Of a DNA stretch of 64,000 nucleotides, positions 16,153 to 26,500 are shown one piece after another (the first letter of the stretch is position 1; each line of letters opens with the position of its first letter). The stretch is from contig NZ_QLMG01000007.1 of assembly GCF_003259905.1 (NCBI RefSeq), forward strand, positions 1-64,000. Direction: 5' to 3'. The notes beneath the pieces are model-generated. The model saw only the letters and a list, made by a program, of their open reading frames with translations. It searched no databases and was not told the DNA's origin. The position numbers and the translations under genes are program-made. Source of the stretch: Salipiger aestuarii (lineage in GTDB: Bacteria > Pseudomonadota > Alphaproteobacteria > Rhodobacterales > Rhodobacteraceae).

Positions 16153-19100
16153 ATGCGCCCAATCGATCAGCACGAAATCGGTGAAAACGACATCGCCATC
16201 GTCGGCATGGCGGCGCACCTTCCCGGCGCGGGCGATATTCTGCGTTACTGGGAAAACCTGCGCGCCGGGCGATCGTCGTTCCGCAAGCTGACCGAGGATG
16301 ATCTGCGCGCGGCGGGCGAAGATCCCGGCCTGATGCGCCACAAGAATTATGTACCCTTCGCCGCGCCGCTGGACGATTTCGAAATGTTCGACGCGGAATT
16401 CTTCGGGTTTTCGCCCAAGGAAGCGGCGATCATGGACCCTCAGCACCGGCAATTCTTGGAATGCGCGTGGGAGGCGCTGGAAAACGCCGGCCATGTCCCG
16501 GACAGTTTTGACGGGCAGGTGGGCGTGTTCGCGGGTTGCGGCATGGGGTCGTATTTCTATTTCAACGTCTGCTCGAACCCGGATCTGGTGGAAAACACCG
16601 GGATGTTCCTGCTGCGCCACACCGGCAATGACAAGGATTTCATGACCACGCGCGCCAGCCATGTGCTGGATCTGCACGGCCCGTCGATCAATCTTCAGAC
16701 CGCGTGTTCGACCTCGTTGGTGGCGACGCATTACGCGGTGCAGGCGCTGCTGAACGGCGAATGCGACATGGCGCTGGCCGGGGGCGTGACGATCGAACTG
16801 CCACAGGGGCGCGGCTACCTGTACAAGGAAAACGAGATCCTTTCGCCCGATGGTGCCTGCCACGCCTTCGATCACCGCGCGCAGGGCACGGTGTTCGGGT
16901 CCGGCGCCGGGGTCGTGGTGCTGCGCCGCCTTGCGGATGCGGTGGCGGATGGCGATCACGTCTGGGCGGTCATCAAGGGCAGCGCGGTCAACAACGACGG
17001 CGCGCAAAAGGCGGGCTATCTGGCGCCTTCGGTCGATGGTCAGGCGGCGGCAATCGCCGAGGCGCAGGCGGTGGCGGGCATCACGTCCGACACGGTGGAT
17101 TACGTCGAATGCCACGGGACCGGCACCTATCTGGGCGATCCGATCGAGGTCGCGGCGCTGACCCAGGCATTTCGCGAAACCTCTGACGCGACGGCGCATT
17201 GCCGCATCGGGTCGGTCAAGACGAACATCGGACATCTGGACACGGCGGCCGGGGTGGCGGGGCTGATCAAGGCCTCGCTGGCGCTGCATCACCGCGAGAT
17301 GCCGCCGTCTCTGGGGTATGAGGCGCCGAACCCGTCCATTGATTTCGACGGCTCGCCCTTTGTGGTCAACGACGCGCTGGCCGCCTGGCCGAAAACGGCA
17401 CATCCGCGCCGCGCCGGGGTGAATGCGCTGGGGGTGGGGGGCACCAACGCCCATGTGGTGCTGCAGGAATCCCCGGCGCCCGCGCCGTCGGATGCAAGTG
17501 ACTGGCCGTTCCAGATCCTGACCCTGTCGGCGCGGACGCAGGGCGCGCTGGACGATGGGGCAAAACGTCTTGCGGCGCATCTGCGCGCGCATCCCGAACA
17601 GCCTCTGGCAGACGTGGCCTGGACGCTGAAGCAAGGGCGCCGCGCCTTTGACAAGCGCCGCATCGTGGTTGCCGAAACCCACGAACAGGCCGCCCTTTTG
17701 CTGGAACAGGACGATCCGCGTCGGGTGCATTCGCACAGCGCGCTGGATCGCCCCGAGGTGGTATTCACCTTCCCCGGCGGCGGCGCGCAATACCCCGGAA
17801 TGGCACGCGATCTGTACGAGACCGAACCGGTCTTTGCCGAATGGATGGATCGCGGGCTGGATGCTTTGACCGGGATTTCCGACGCCGACATCCGCGCGCT
17901 CTGGCTCGATACCGAACCGGCGCAGGCGGACGAGGCGCTGAAACGCCCGTCGCTGCAACTGCCACTTATCATGATTGCCGAATATGCGCTGGCGCAGCTT
18001 TGGATAAGCTGGGGCATCACGCCGGTTGCGCTCGCGGGGCATTCCATGGGCGAAAACACCGCCGCCTGCCTTGCCGGTGTCATGCGTTTCGAGGATTGTA
18101 TCGGCCTTGTGCATCTGCGCGGGCGACTGTTCGATACCGTGCCAGCCGGGGGAATGCTGTCGGTGAATCTGCCCGCTGACCAATTGCGCCCGCTGCTGGG
18201 CGATCAGCTGGATCTTGGCGTGGTCAACGCGGCGGATCTGTCGGTCGCCTCGGGGCCGGTGGCGGCGTTGGGGGCACTGCACGCGCGGCTGACGGCGGAC
18301 GGCATCGACTGCCAGCGCATCGCCATCGACATCGCCGCGCACAGCCGGATGCTGGACCCGATCCTGAACGAGTTCCGTCGCTATCTGATGACCATCGACC
18401 TGAACGCGCCGCAGATTCCGCTGACGTCGAACCGAACCGGCAATTTGATGACGCCCGAGCAGGCGGTGTCGCCCGATTACTGGGTCGACCACTTGCGCGG
18501 CACGGTGCTGTTCGCTGATTGCATCGGGGCCGTGGCGGGGCCGAACCGTATCCTGCTTGAGGTCGGGCCGGGCAAGGCGCTGTCGGCGCTCGCCCGTCAG
18601 CATCCGGACGTGACCGCCAACCAGGTGCTGTCGTCGCTGCGCCACCGCGACGATGCGGTGTCCGACGACAAGCACATGTTCGAGGTTCTGGGCCGGCTTT
18701 GGGCGCTGGGCGCGACCATCGACTGGGCGCAGGTCTGGGGCGGCGCCCGCCGCGCCCGCGTGGCGCTGCCGGGCTACGCGTTTCAGCGCGCGCCGTATTT
18801 CATTGCGCCGGGCCGGGCACAGCCGCAGACCGCGCCGCAATACCTGATGCGGCAGGGCGATGTCGCTGACTGGGGCTGGAAACCCGTCTGGCGCCCCCGC
18901 GCCGCCGAGACCGAGGTCGATGTCGATCACGGGCTGGCCGATGCGGATCCGCAGGTCTGGCTGATGTTCATGGATGACTCCGGGCTGGCCGCCCGTGCCG
19001 CCATCCGCCTGCGCGCCGCCAGTCACACGGTGATCGAGGTGCGCCCCGGCGATAATTTCACCCGCCTGGCCGACACCTCGTATCTGCTCGCCCCCGAGCG

Positions 19101-22100
19101 CGGCCGCGAAGGGTATGACCTGCTGATCCAGGATCTGGTGCAGCGCGGTCAGGTGCCGACCCGCATCGCCCATCTGTGGCTGGTCACCACCGCTGAGGAT
19201 CACCGCCCCGGCTCCAGCTTTCTGCATCGGCTTCAGGAGCAGGGGTTCTATTCCCTTCTGTTCCTCGCTCAGGCCGTGGCCGAGGAAAACCTGCCCAGAC
19301 CGCTGCATATGACGGTCGTCACCAATGGCGCAGCGCGGTTGCGCGATGAATCGCTGCCCTATCCGGTCAAGGCCACGATCGCGGGTCCGGCCCGCGTGAT
19401 CCCGCGCGAATTGCCGGGCGTCACGGTGTCGACCCTTGACCTGACGCTGCCGGAGGCGGCGACGGGGGGCCTGTTCGCCCGGCGCAAGGCGCAGGCGGCC
19501 CATGATCTGGCAACCGACGCGCTGGCCACCCAACTGCTCGAAGAACTTCTGGCCGCGCCCTCGGGCGCCATCGCCGTGCTGCGTGGCGGCAAGCGGTACG
19601 CCTGCACGATGAAGCCTGTGGCGCTGCCCGCGCCTGCCGCGCCAGTCACCGGGGGCACGGTGATGATTACCGGCGGGTTCGGTGGCATCGGCCTGACGCT
19701 GGCGCATCAGCTGGCGGCGCAGGGCGCGCGGATCGCGCTGGTGGCGCGGGCGGCTTTGCCCGACCCGCTGCACTGGTCCGACTACCTGTCGCGCCACGCG
19801 CCGCAGGATGTCATCGCACGGCGCATCCGCGCGGTGCGCAGCCTTGAAGCGGCGGGCGCCACCGTGATGACCTGCGCCGCCGATGTCTGCAATCTGGGCC
19901 AGATGCGCAGCTTGCGCGATGACATCGAACAGCGGCTTGGCCCGATAGCCGGCGTCATCCATGGCGCTGGCGTGATCGACGATGGCCCGCTGATGACCAA
20001 ATCTTCGGCGAGCATCGAGGATGTGTTCACCCCCAAGATTCACGGCACGCAGGTGTTGGGCGACATCTTTCCCGACGGCACGCTGGACTGGATGGTGCTG
20101 TTCGCGTCATCCTCGACCGTCACGGCGCCTGCGGGGCAGGTGGATTATGTCGCCGCGAACGAATACCTCAACGCCTTTGCCCAGTCCCGCGCGGGTGGCA
20201 AGACACGCGTCATCGCGATCAACTGGGGCATCTGGAACGAGGTCGGCATGGCCGCCGAAGCGGTCGCGCAGCGTCGGGGCGAAACGCCTGCGGCCCCGGT
20301 GGACCCCGCCGGCGTGCCGATGCTGGACACGCGCACGTTCGATGCCCGGGGCAACCGGATGTTCACCGCGCGCTACGCCACGTCCGACTGGTTCATCGGC
20401 GAACACCGCACCCGCGCGGGCGATGCGCTGCTGCCCGGCACCGGCTACATCGCCCTCGCGGCCGAGGCGCTGCGGGCGCAGGGCGAACCCGCCGCTTTTG
20501 AAATTCGCGACCTTGCGTTTTTGCGCCCGCTGCGCGTGACCGATGGCGCGTCCCGCGACGTGCGCGTCCGGCTGACCCGCCGCGACGAAGGCTATGGGTT
20601 CGACGTGCTGGCCGACGCCACGCTGGGTGGAACGCGAGGCCACGCGCTGACCGCGCAAGCGCGGCTGGCGCTGATGCCGATGGCACGGCCCGACCCGCTG
20701 GACCTTGGCGCGATCCGGGCGCGCTGCGGCGCGCCGGTCACCGCGCAGGGCGGCAAGCTGACCACCGCGCAAGAGGTGCACCTCGCTTTTGGTCCCCGCT
20801 GGAAGGTGCTGGACGCCCGCGCGCTGGGGCAGGGCGAGGGCATCGCCGATCTGTCGCTCGCGCCCGGTGCGGCGCCGGATGGCTGCCTGCTGCACCCGGC
20901 GCTGATGGACATCGCCACCGGCTGGGCGATGGAACTGATCGAAGGCTACCAGCCTACCCACCTGTGGGTGCCCGTCAGCTATGCCCGTGTGCGCGTCCAT
21001 GCCCCCCTGACCGGGCGCATCGTCAGTTGGGTGCGCAACGCCGCCGACAACCGCGCAGCCAACGAGACCGCGAGCTTTGACATCACGCTGTGCGACCCGC
21101 AGGGCGCGGTGCTGGTCGAAATCTCGGGCTTTACCATCCACAAGCTGGTGCAGGCCGACGTGCTGCGCGCCGCCCCGCGCCTGACCGCCGCCGAACTGGA
21201 AACCGACAGGACCGAAACGCAGCCGCTGTCCCCGGCCGAGGAACGGCTGGCCCACAACCTGTCCCAGGGCATCCTGCCCGCCGAGGGGGCCGAGGCCTTT
21301 GCCCGCGCGCTGGCGCTGGGCGCGCCGCAGGTGGTGATTTCGTCCATGGATCTGGGCCAGCTTGTGGCGCAGACCGCCGCCAGCACCGCCGAACGGGCCG
21401 AGGGCCATAGCTTTGACCGCCCGCAGCTTGACGGCGATTACGTCGCCCCCGGGAACGATGTCGAACGCACGCTTGCCGGGTTCTGGCAGGATCTGCTGGG
21501 CGTGCGGCAGGTGGGTGTCGATGACAGCTTCTTCGACCTCGGCGGGCACAGCCTGATCGCCGTGCGGCTGTTCGGCATGGTGCGCAAGACCTTCCGCGTG
21601 GATTTCCCGATCTCGGTGCTGTTCGAGGCCCCGACGATCCGCAAATGCGCCGCGCTTATCATCGCCCAGACCGGCCATGTCGACAGCAGCGACGCGCCAT
21701 CGGCACCCGAGCGCCGGTTTACCCATCTGGTGGCGATGCACGACGGCGAAGGCGGGGCACGCACGCCGTTCTTTCTGGTGGCGGGGATGTTCGGCAATGT
21801 GCTGAACCTGCGGCATCTGGCGCATCTTCTGGGGGCGGACCGGCCGTTCTACGGGCTTCAGGCGCGCGGGCTTTACGGCGACGCGGCGCCTCACGACGAC
21901 ATCGAGGCGATGGCCCGCGATTACATCGCCGAAATGCGGCAGGTGCAGCCGCACGGGCCCTACATGGTCGGCGGCTTTTCGGGCGGTGGTATCACCGCCT
22001 ATGACATCGCGCGCCAGCTGGAACTGGCGGGCGAAGAGGTGTCGCTATGTGTCCTGCTGGACACGCCGCTGCCGGTGCGCCGCCCGCTGGATCTGCGCGA

Positions 22101-22572
22101 CCGGCTGATTATCCAGGCGGCCGAGGCCCGCGCCAGAGGACCGCTTTATCCGCTGATCTGGGCGCGCAATCGCATCCGCTGGGAAATCGCCAGGCGCCGC
22201 GCGCCCGGGGAAACCCGGACCCCCGGCTTTCACAACGCGGAAATCGAGGCCGCCTTCCTTGCCGCCGTGGGGCGCTATCACGTCCGACCGTGGGACGGGC
22301 GGCTGGTGCTGTACCGCCCGCCGCTGGTGGGCAAGTGGACGGTAACGGGCGGCCGCATGGTCAATTCCGAACGCGCCTATGCGCTGCACGACAACGACTG
22401 GAGCGCCCGGTCGCCTCACGTCGAGGTTCACGAGGTGCCCGGAGATCACGATTCCATGGTGTTGGAACCCAACGTCCGGGTGCTTGCCGCGCTGATGCGC
22501 GAGGCGATCATCGAGGCCGAGGCCACAGGGGGCGAGGTGGTCGATTTTCCCGGCCATCGCGCGGCGGAGTAA
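16153..22572 (+). CDS. One-module type I polyketide synthase, KS-AT-KR-DH-ACP-TE
   Basis: About 2,139 residues; the ATG at 16153 follows GCGGGGTAA, while a TTG two codons earlier is less likely. KS: Cys185 in TACSTSLV, His321 in ECHGTGTYLGDP, His361 in SVKTNIGHLDTAAG. AT: Ser631 in GHSMGENTAA; the usual specificity tetrapeptide position reads AAHS, so malonyl versus other units is unresolved. KR: structural half about 870-1150, cofactor site ITGGFGGIGLTLA near 1172, Tyr1332 in QVDYVAANEYLNAF. DH: His1418 in GEHRTRAGDALLPGTGY and Asp1586 in HPALMDIATG. ACP: Ser1800 in DLGGHSLIAV. TE: Ser1943 in GGFSGGGITA and His2099 in GDHDSMV. All catalytic residues are present. DH follows KR, unlike textbook modular PKSs and more like iterative enzymes. 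It probably extends a carrier-bound starter and releases it by hydrolysis or transfer. Four bases separate it from the next gene. Confidence 0.93.
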   Translation: MRPIDQHEIGENDIAIVGMAAHLPGAGDILRYWENLRAGRSSFRKLTEDDLRAAGEDPGLMRHKNYVPFAAPLDDFEMFDAEFFGFSPKEAAIMDPQHRQFLECAWEALENAGHVPDSFDGQVGVFAGCGMGSYFYFNVCSNPDLVENTGMFLLRHTGNDKDFMTTRASHVLDLHGPSINLQTACSTSLVATHYAVQALLNGECDMALAGGVTIELPQGRGYLYKENEILSPDGACHAFDHRAQGTVFGSGAGVVVLRRLADAVADGDHVWAVIKGSAVNNDGAQKAGYLAPSVDGQAAAIAEAQAVAGITSDTVDYVECHGTGTYLGDPIEVAALTQAFRETSDATAHCRIGSVKTNIGHLDTAAGVAGLIKASLALHHREMPPSLGYEAPNPSIDFDGSPFVVNDALAAWPKTAHPRRAGVNALGVGGTNAHVVLQESPAPAPSDASDWPFQILTLSARTQGALDDGAKRLAAHLRAHPEQPLADVAWTLKQGRRAFDKRRIVVAETHEQAALLLEQDDPRRVHSHSALDRPEVVFTFPGGGAQYPGMARDLYETEPVFAEWMDRGLDALTGISDADIRALWLDTEPAQADEALKRPSLQLPLIMIAEYALAQLWISWGITPVALAGHSMGENTAACLAGVMRFEDCIGLVHLRGRLFDTVPAGGMLSVNLPADQLRPLLGDQLDLGVVNAADLSVASGPVAALGALHARLTADGIDCQRIAIDIAAHSRMLDPILNEFRRYLMTIDLNAPQIPLTSNRTGNLMTPEQAVSPDYWVDHLRGTVLFADCIGAVAGPNRILLEVGPGKALSALARQHPDVTANQVLSSLRHRDDAVSDDKHMFEVLGRLWALGATIDWAQVWGGARRARVALPGYAFQRAPYFIAPGRAQPQTAPQYLMRQGDVADWGWKPVWRPRAAETEVDVDHGLADADPQVWLMFMDDSGLAARAAIRLRAASHTVIEVRPGDNFTRLADTSYLLAPERGREGYDLLIQDLVQRGQVPTRIAHLWLVTTAEDHRPGSSFLHRLQEQGFYSLLFLAQAVAEENLPRPLHMTVVTNGAARLRDESLPYPVKATIAGPARVIPRELPGVTVSTLDLTLPEAATGGLFARRKAQAAHDLATDALATQLLEELLAAPSGAIAVLRGGKRYACTMKPVALPAPAAPVTGGTVMITGGFGGIGLTLAHQLAAQGARIALVARAALPDPLHWSDYLSRHAPQDVIARRIRAVRSLEAAGATVMTCAADVCNLGQMRSLRDDIEQRLGPIAGVIHGAGVIDDGPLMTKSSASIEDVFTPKIHGTQVLGDIFPDGTLDWMVLFASSSTVTAPAGQVDYVAANEYLNAFAQSRAGGKTRVIAINWGIWNEVGMAAEAVAQRRGETPAAPVDPAGVPMLDTRTFDARGNRMFTARYATSDWFIGEHRTRAGDALLPGTGYIALAAEALRAQGEPAAFEIRDLAFLRPLRVTDGASRDVRVRLTRRDEGYGFDVLADATLGGTRGHALTAQARLALMPMARPDPLDLGAIRARCGAPVTAQGGKLTTAQEVHLAFGPRWKVLDARALGQGEGIADLSLAPGAAPDGCLLHPALMDIATGWAMELIEGYQPTHLWVPVSYARVRVHAPLTGRIVSWVRNAADNRAANETASFDITLCDPQGAVLVEISGFTIHKLVQADVLRAAPRLTAAELETDRTETQPLSPAEERLAHNLSQGILPAEGAEAFARALALGAPQVVISSMDLGQLVAQTAASTAERAEGHSFDRPQLDGDYVAPGNDVERTLAGFWQDLLGVRQVGVDDSFFDLGGHSLIAVRLFGMVRKTFRVDFPISVLFEAPTIRKCAALIIAQTGHVDSSDAPSAPERRFTHLVAMHDGEGGARTPFFLVAGMFGNVLNLRHLAHLLGADRPFYGLQARGLYGDAAPHDDIEAMARDYIAEMRQVQPHGPYMVGGFSGGGITAYDIARQLELAGEEVSLCVLLDTPLPVRRPLDLRDRLIIQAAEARARGPLYPLIWARNRIRWEIARRRAPGETRTPGFHNAEIEAAFLAAVGRYHVRPWDGRLVLYRPPLVGKWTVTGGRMVNSERAYALHDNDWSARSPHVEVHEVPGDHDSMVLEPNVRVLAALMREAIIEAEATGGEVVDFPGHRAAE

Positions 22573-22575
22573 GCG

Positions 22576-23568
22576 ATGCCCCGGCTGCTGATCGTTTCGC
22601 TGAACTACCGCACGCCGCAGATGACCCTGCGTTCGGCGCAGGCGGCCCTGCGCGAGATGGAGGGGCTGGACGCGGAACTGGTGATCGTCGACAACGACAG
22701 CGGCGACGGCTCGTTCGAAACCATGCAGGCCGGGCTGGCGCAGCCCTGGGCCGCGCGGGCCCCGATCCGGCTGATCCAGTCGGGGCACAACGGCGGTTTC
22801 GGCGCGGGCAACAACGTGGGCATCCGGGCGGGCATGGCCGACGGGTCGCGCCCCGATTATGTGTACCTGCTGAATTCGGATGCCTTTCCGGGGCCGGGCA
22901 GCATCGCGCGGCTGCTGGATCACCTTGAAACCCATCCCGAAGCAGGCTTTGCCGGCAGCTATATCCACGGCGAGGACGGCGCGCCGCATATCACCGCCTT
23001 CCGCTTCCCGTCGGTCTTGTCGGAACTGGAAGGGGCGGCGCGTTTCGGCCCGATTTCCCGCGCGCTGGCGGGCTGCAAGGTGCCGCTTGCCCTGCCCGAG
23101 CGCACGCAGCGTGTCGATTGGCTGGCCGGGGCGTCGCTGATGATGCGGGACTCGGTGCTGGACGGGATCGGCCTGTTCGACGAAACCTTCTTTCTGTATT
23201 TCGAGGAAACCGAACTGTGCCTGCGCGCGGCCCGCGCCGGGCATGAAACCCATTACGTCCGCGACAGCGAGGTCACGCATATCGGCTCCGTCTCGACCGG
23301 GATGAAGCGATGGCAGCGCATCCCCGGCTTCTGGCTCGACAGCCGCTGGCATTATTTTTGCAAGACGCGGGGGCGCGGGTACGCGGCACTTGCGACCCTG
23401 GCCCATGTGGCGGGCGGGCTGCTGTGGCGGCTGCGCAGGGTGGTTCAGCGCAAACCCGCGGCGGACCCGCCGCATTTCCTGCGCGATATGGTTTTTCACG
23501 ATCTTCGGGCCCTGCTGCCCGGCGCGGCGCGCCCCATGGTGCGCCGTCGCGAGATCAAGACGGAGTAA
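22576..23568 (+). CDS. GT2-family glycosyltransferase (rhamnosyltransferase-like) within the PKS/NRPS operon
   Basis: A 330-residue GT-A enzyme. LLIVSLNYRTPQMTLRSAQA, LVIVDNDSGDGS, the GHNGGFGAGNNVGIR motif, LLNSDAFPGPGS (DxD-like site) and FFLYFEETELCLRAARAG are the signatures of the rhamnosyltransferase-like GT2 subgroup. It starts three bases after the PKS stop codon and ends six bases before the NRPS-like gene, so it is co-transcribed and probably glycosylates the assembly-line product or a lipid carrier linked to it. The sugar is unknown; deoxysugar is only a family tendency. Confidence 0.9.
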   Translation: MPRLLIVSLNYRTPQMTLRSAQAALREMEGLDAELVIVDNDSGDGSFETMQAGLAQPWAARAPIRLIQSGHNGGFGAGNNVGIRAGMADGSRPDYVYLLNSDAFPGPGSIARLLDHLETHPEAGFAGSYIHGEDGAPHITAFRFPSVLSELEGAARFGPISRALAGCKVPLALPERTQRVDWLAGASLMMRDSVLDGIGLFDETFFLYFEETELCLRAARAGHETHYVRDSEVTHIGSVSTGMKRWQRIPGFWLDSRWHYFCKTRGRGYAALATLAHVAGGLLWRLRRVVQRKPAADPPHFLRDMVFHDLRALLPGAARPMVRRREIKTE

Positions 23569-23574
23569 GGTAGG

Positions 23575-26500
23575 ATGACCCAGTTTTCCAGCGTTGTCAT
23601 GGGCAACGAAAGCCTTCTGGTGCAATGCAGTGAAAAGCTGCTTGACGCTGGGCACGAGATCCGCGCGGTGGTCACCCGCAACGCGGACATCGCGGCGTGG
23701 GCCAAAGACCGGGGGCTGGCGGTGGTGGCACCGGGCACGGGGCTGGCGGACCGGCTGGGGGGGCTGGCGTTCGACTGGCTGCTGTCGATCGCCAACCTTG
23801 ACCTGATACCGGCGGCGGTGCTGGCGCTGCCCGCCAGGGGCGCGGTGAATTTCCATGACGGCCCGCTGCCGCGCCACGCAGGGCTGAATGCGCCGGTCTG
23901 GGCGTTGATGCAGGGAGAAACCCGCCATGGCATCACCTGGCACATGATCGAGGGCGGCGTTGACGAAGGCGACATTCTGGTGGCGCGCGGGTTTGACATT
24001 TCGGCCTCCGACACGGCGATGACGCTGAACGCCAAGGCGTTCGAGGCGGCCATCGACAGCTTTCCCGAGCTGATGGCCCAGCTTGAACACGGGCTGAACC
24101 GGTACCCGCAGGACTTGACGTTGCGCAGCTATCACGCGCGCAGTGATCGCCCGTCAGCGCATGGGCTGCTGGATTTCTCGCAATCCGCCGACAGCCTCGC
24201 GCGGCTGGTGCGCGCGCTGGATCACGGCGGCTATGCCAACCCGTTGTCCGCCCCCAAGGTGCTGGCGCATGGCCACCTGTGGCTGGTGACTGCCGCGCAG
24301 CCGGTTGCCGGCACCGGCGCCCCCGGCGATATTCTGGAGGCAACCGACGATCACCTTACCGTCGCCTGCGGCAGCGGTGCGCTGCGGCTGGCGCATTTTA
24401 CCCACCCCTGCGGCGCGCTGGCGCTGGTGGCGCAGGTCGGCAAACCCGGTGAGCGGCTTGCGGTCCTGTCCGAAACCGAGCGCGCCGGGATCGACGCCCG
24501 GATTGCGCAGGCGGCCCCGCATGACGCGCACTGGCGCGCCCGGCTTGCCGCCCTTGCGCCGGTCGAATTGCAGGGGCTTGGCAAAACGGGCGGTCAGATC
24601 CTGAGCCGCGCTCTGACCCTGGGCCGCCAGCCCGAAGCGCAGGTCGCGGTGTGGGCGGCGCATCTGGGGGGGGCGACGCAGGGCGACATTGCCTTTGCCG
24701 ATGCCGCGCTGAAGGATCTGTCGCAGGGCGGCTACATTTCCCCGTGGGTGCCGCTGCGGGTCAATACCGCCGAGCCGCGCGACGATCTGGCCGCCGCGCT
24801 GTCCGCTGAGATCGCCACGGCGCGCCGGCGCCACGGGTTTTTCACGGATCTGCCCGCGCGCACGCCGCGGATGTCGGGCAAGCCCCAGGTGCCTCATGTG
24901 GGACTGAGCCTGGGGGCGGGGCACATCCCCGGCACAGTCGTGACGGTCGAGTTGGCCGATGGCGCCGCGACCCTGCTGACCGACAGCGGGCGGATGGATC
25001 CGGCGCGGGCGGAACTGCTCGCCGCGCGGCTGGAACTGATGGGCGGGGCGGACGCGCGGCCGATGCTGCCCGATGCGGAACGCGACCTTGTGGTCAACCG
25101 CTGGAACGCGGGCCAGGTCGATCACGACGCCGCGCTGACCATGCAGGCGGCGTTCGAAGCGCAGGCGGCGCGCAGCCCCGACGCGGTGGCGTTGGCGTTC
25201 GAGGGCCAGACCCTGACCTATGCCCAGCTTGACCGGCGCGCCAATCAGGCGGCGCAGGTGCTGCGCGGCATGGGCGTGGGGGCGGACACGGTGGTGGGGC
25301 TGTATACGCGCCGCTCGGTCGATCTGATGGTTGGCGCCCTGGGCATTCTGAAGGCGGGCGGGGCCTATTTGCCGCTGGACCCGGCCTATCCGGCGGACCG
25401 GCTGCAACATTACATAACCGACAGCGGCGCGCCGGTGATCGTCACCCAGTCCGGGCTGCGCGACAGCCTGCCCCGGCACGGCGCGCAGCTTTTGGTGATC
25501 GACGCCGATCCGCGCCTGACGCAGGCTCCGACGCAAGCCCCCGCGCCGGTCGCCGGGCCAGAGCACCTTGCCTATGTCATCTATACCTCGGGATCGACCG
25601 GGGTGCCCAAGGGCGTGATGATCGAACACCGCAACGTGGCGAATTTCTACAGCGGCATGGATGCGGTCATACCGCATGAACCGGCCGGGACGTGGCTGGC
25701 CGTCACCAGCCTCAGCTTCGACATTTCCGTGCTGGAACTGTTCTGGACCACGGCGCGCGGGTTCAAGGTGGTGCTGACGTCGGATGAAGACCGGGCGCTG
25801 ATCTCGAATGGCGCGATGCCGATGTCGGATGCGGGCATGGAATTTTCGCTGTATTACTGGGGCAATGACGACGGCGTCGGGCGCGACAAATACGCCATGC
25901 TGCTTGAGGGCGCGAAATTCGCCGACCAGAACGGATTCAGCGCCGTCTGGACGCCCGAGCGGCATTTTCACGCCTTTGGCGGGCCCTATCCCAACCCGTC
26001 GGTGACGGGTGCCGCGGTCGCCGCAGTTACCCGCAACATCGCGGTGCGGTCGGGTTCGGTGGTGGCCCCTCTGCATCATCCCGCGCGCATCGCCGAGGAA
26101 TGGGCGGTGATCGACAACCTCACCAACGGGCGCGCCGGCCTGGCGATCGCCAGCGGCTGGCAACCCGACGATTTCGTGCTCCGCCCGGAAAACACCCCCC
26201 CCAACAACAAACCGGCGATGATCGAAACCATCGCCCGGCTGCGCGACCTGTGGCGCGGCACACCGGTGCCGTTCCCGCGCGAGGACGGCACGATGTTCGA
26301 CGTGGTGACGCAGCCGCGCCCGGTGTCGGAAGAACTGCCGATCTGGATCACCACGGCGGGCAACCCCGACACATGGCGCGAGGCGGGGCGGTTGGGGTGC
26401 CACATCCTGACCCACCTGCTGGGCCAAAGCATCGACGAGGTGGCCGACAAGATCCGCCTTTATCACGCCGCGCTGCGCGAGTCGGGGCACGATCCTGCGG

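Noticed and set aside
16123-20043. 1,306-codon minus-strand open frame opposite the PKS gene
   Set aside because: It is codon-aligned antisense of a gene with all PKS catalytic motifs, rich in His/Arg/Gly as expected for a shadow, with no family match.
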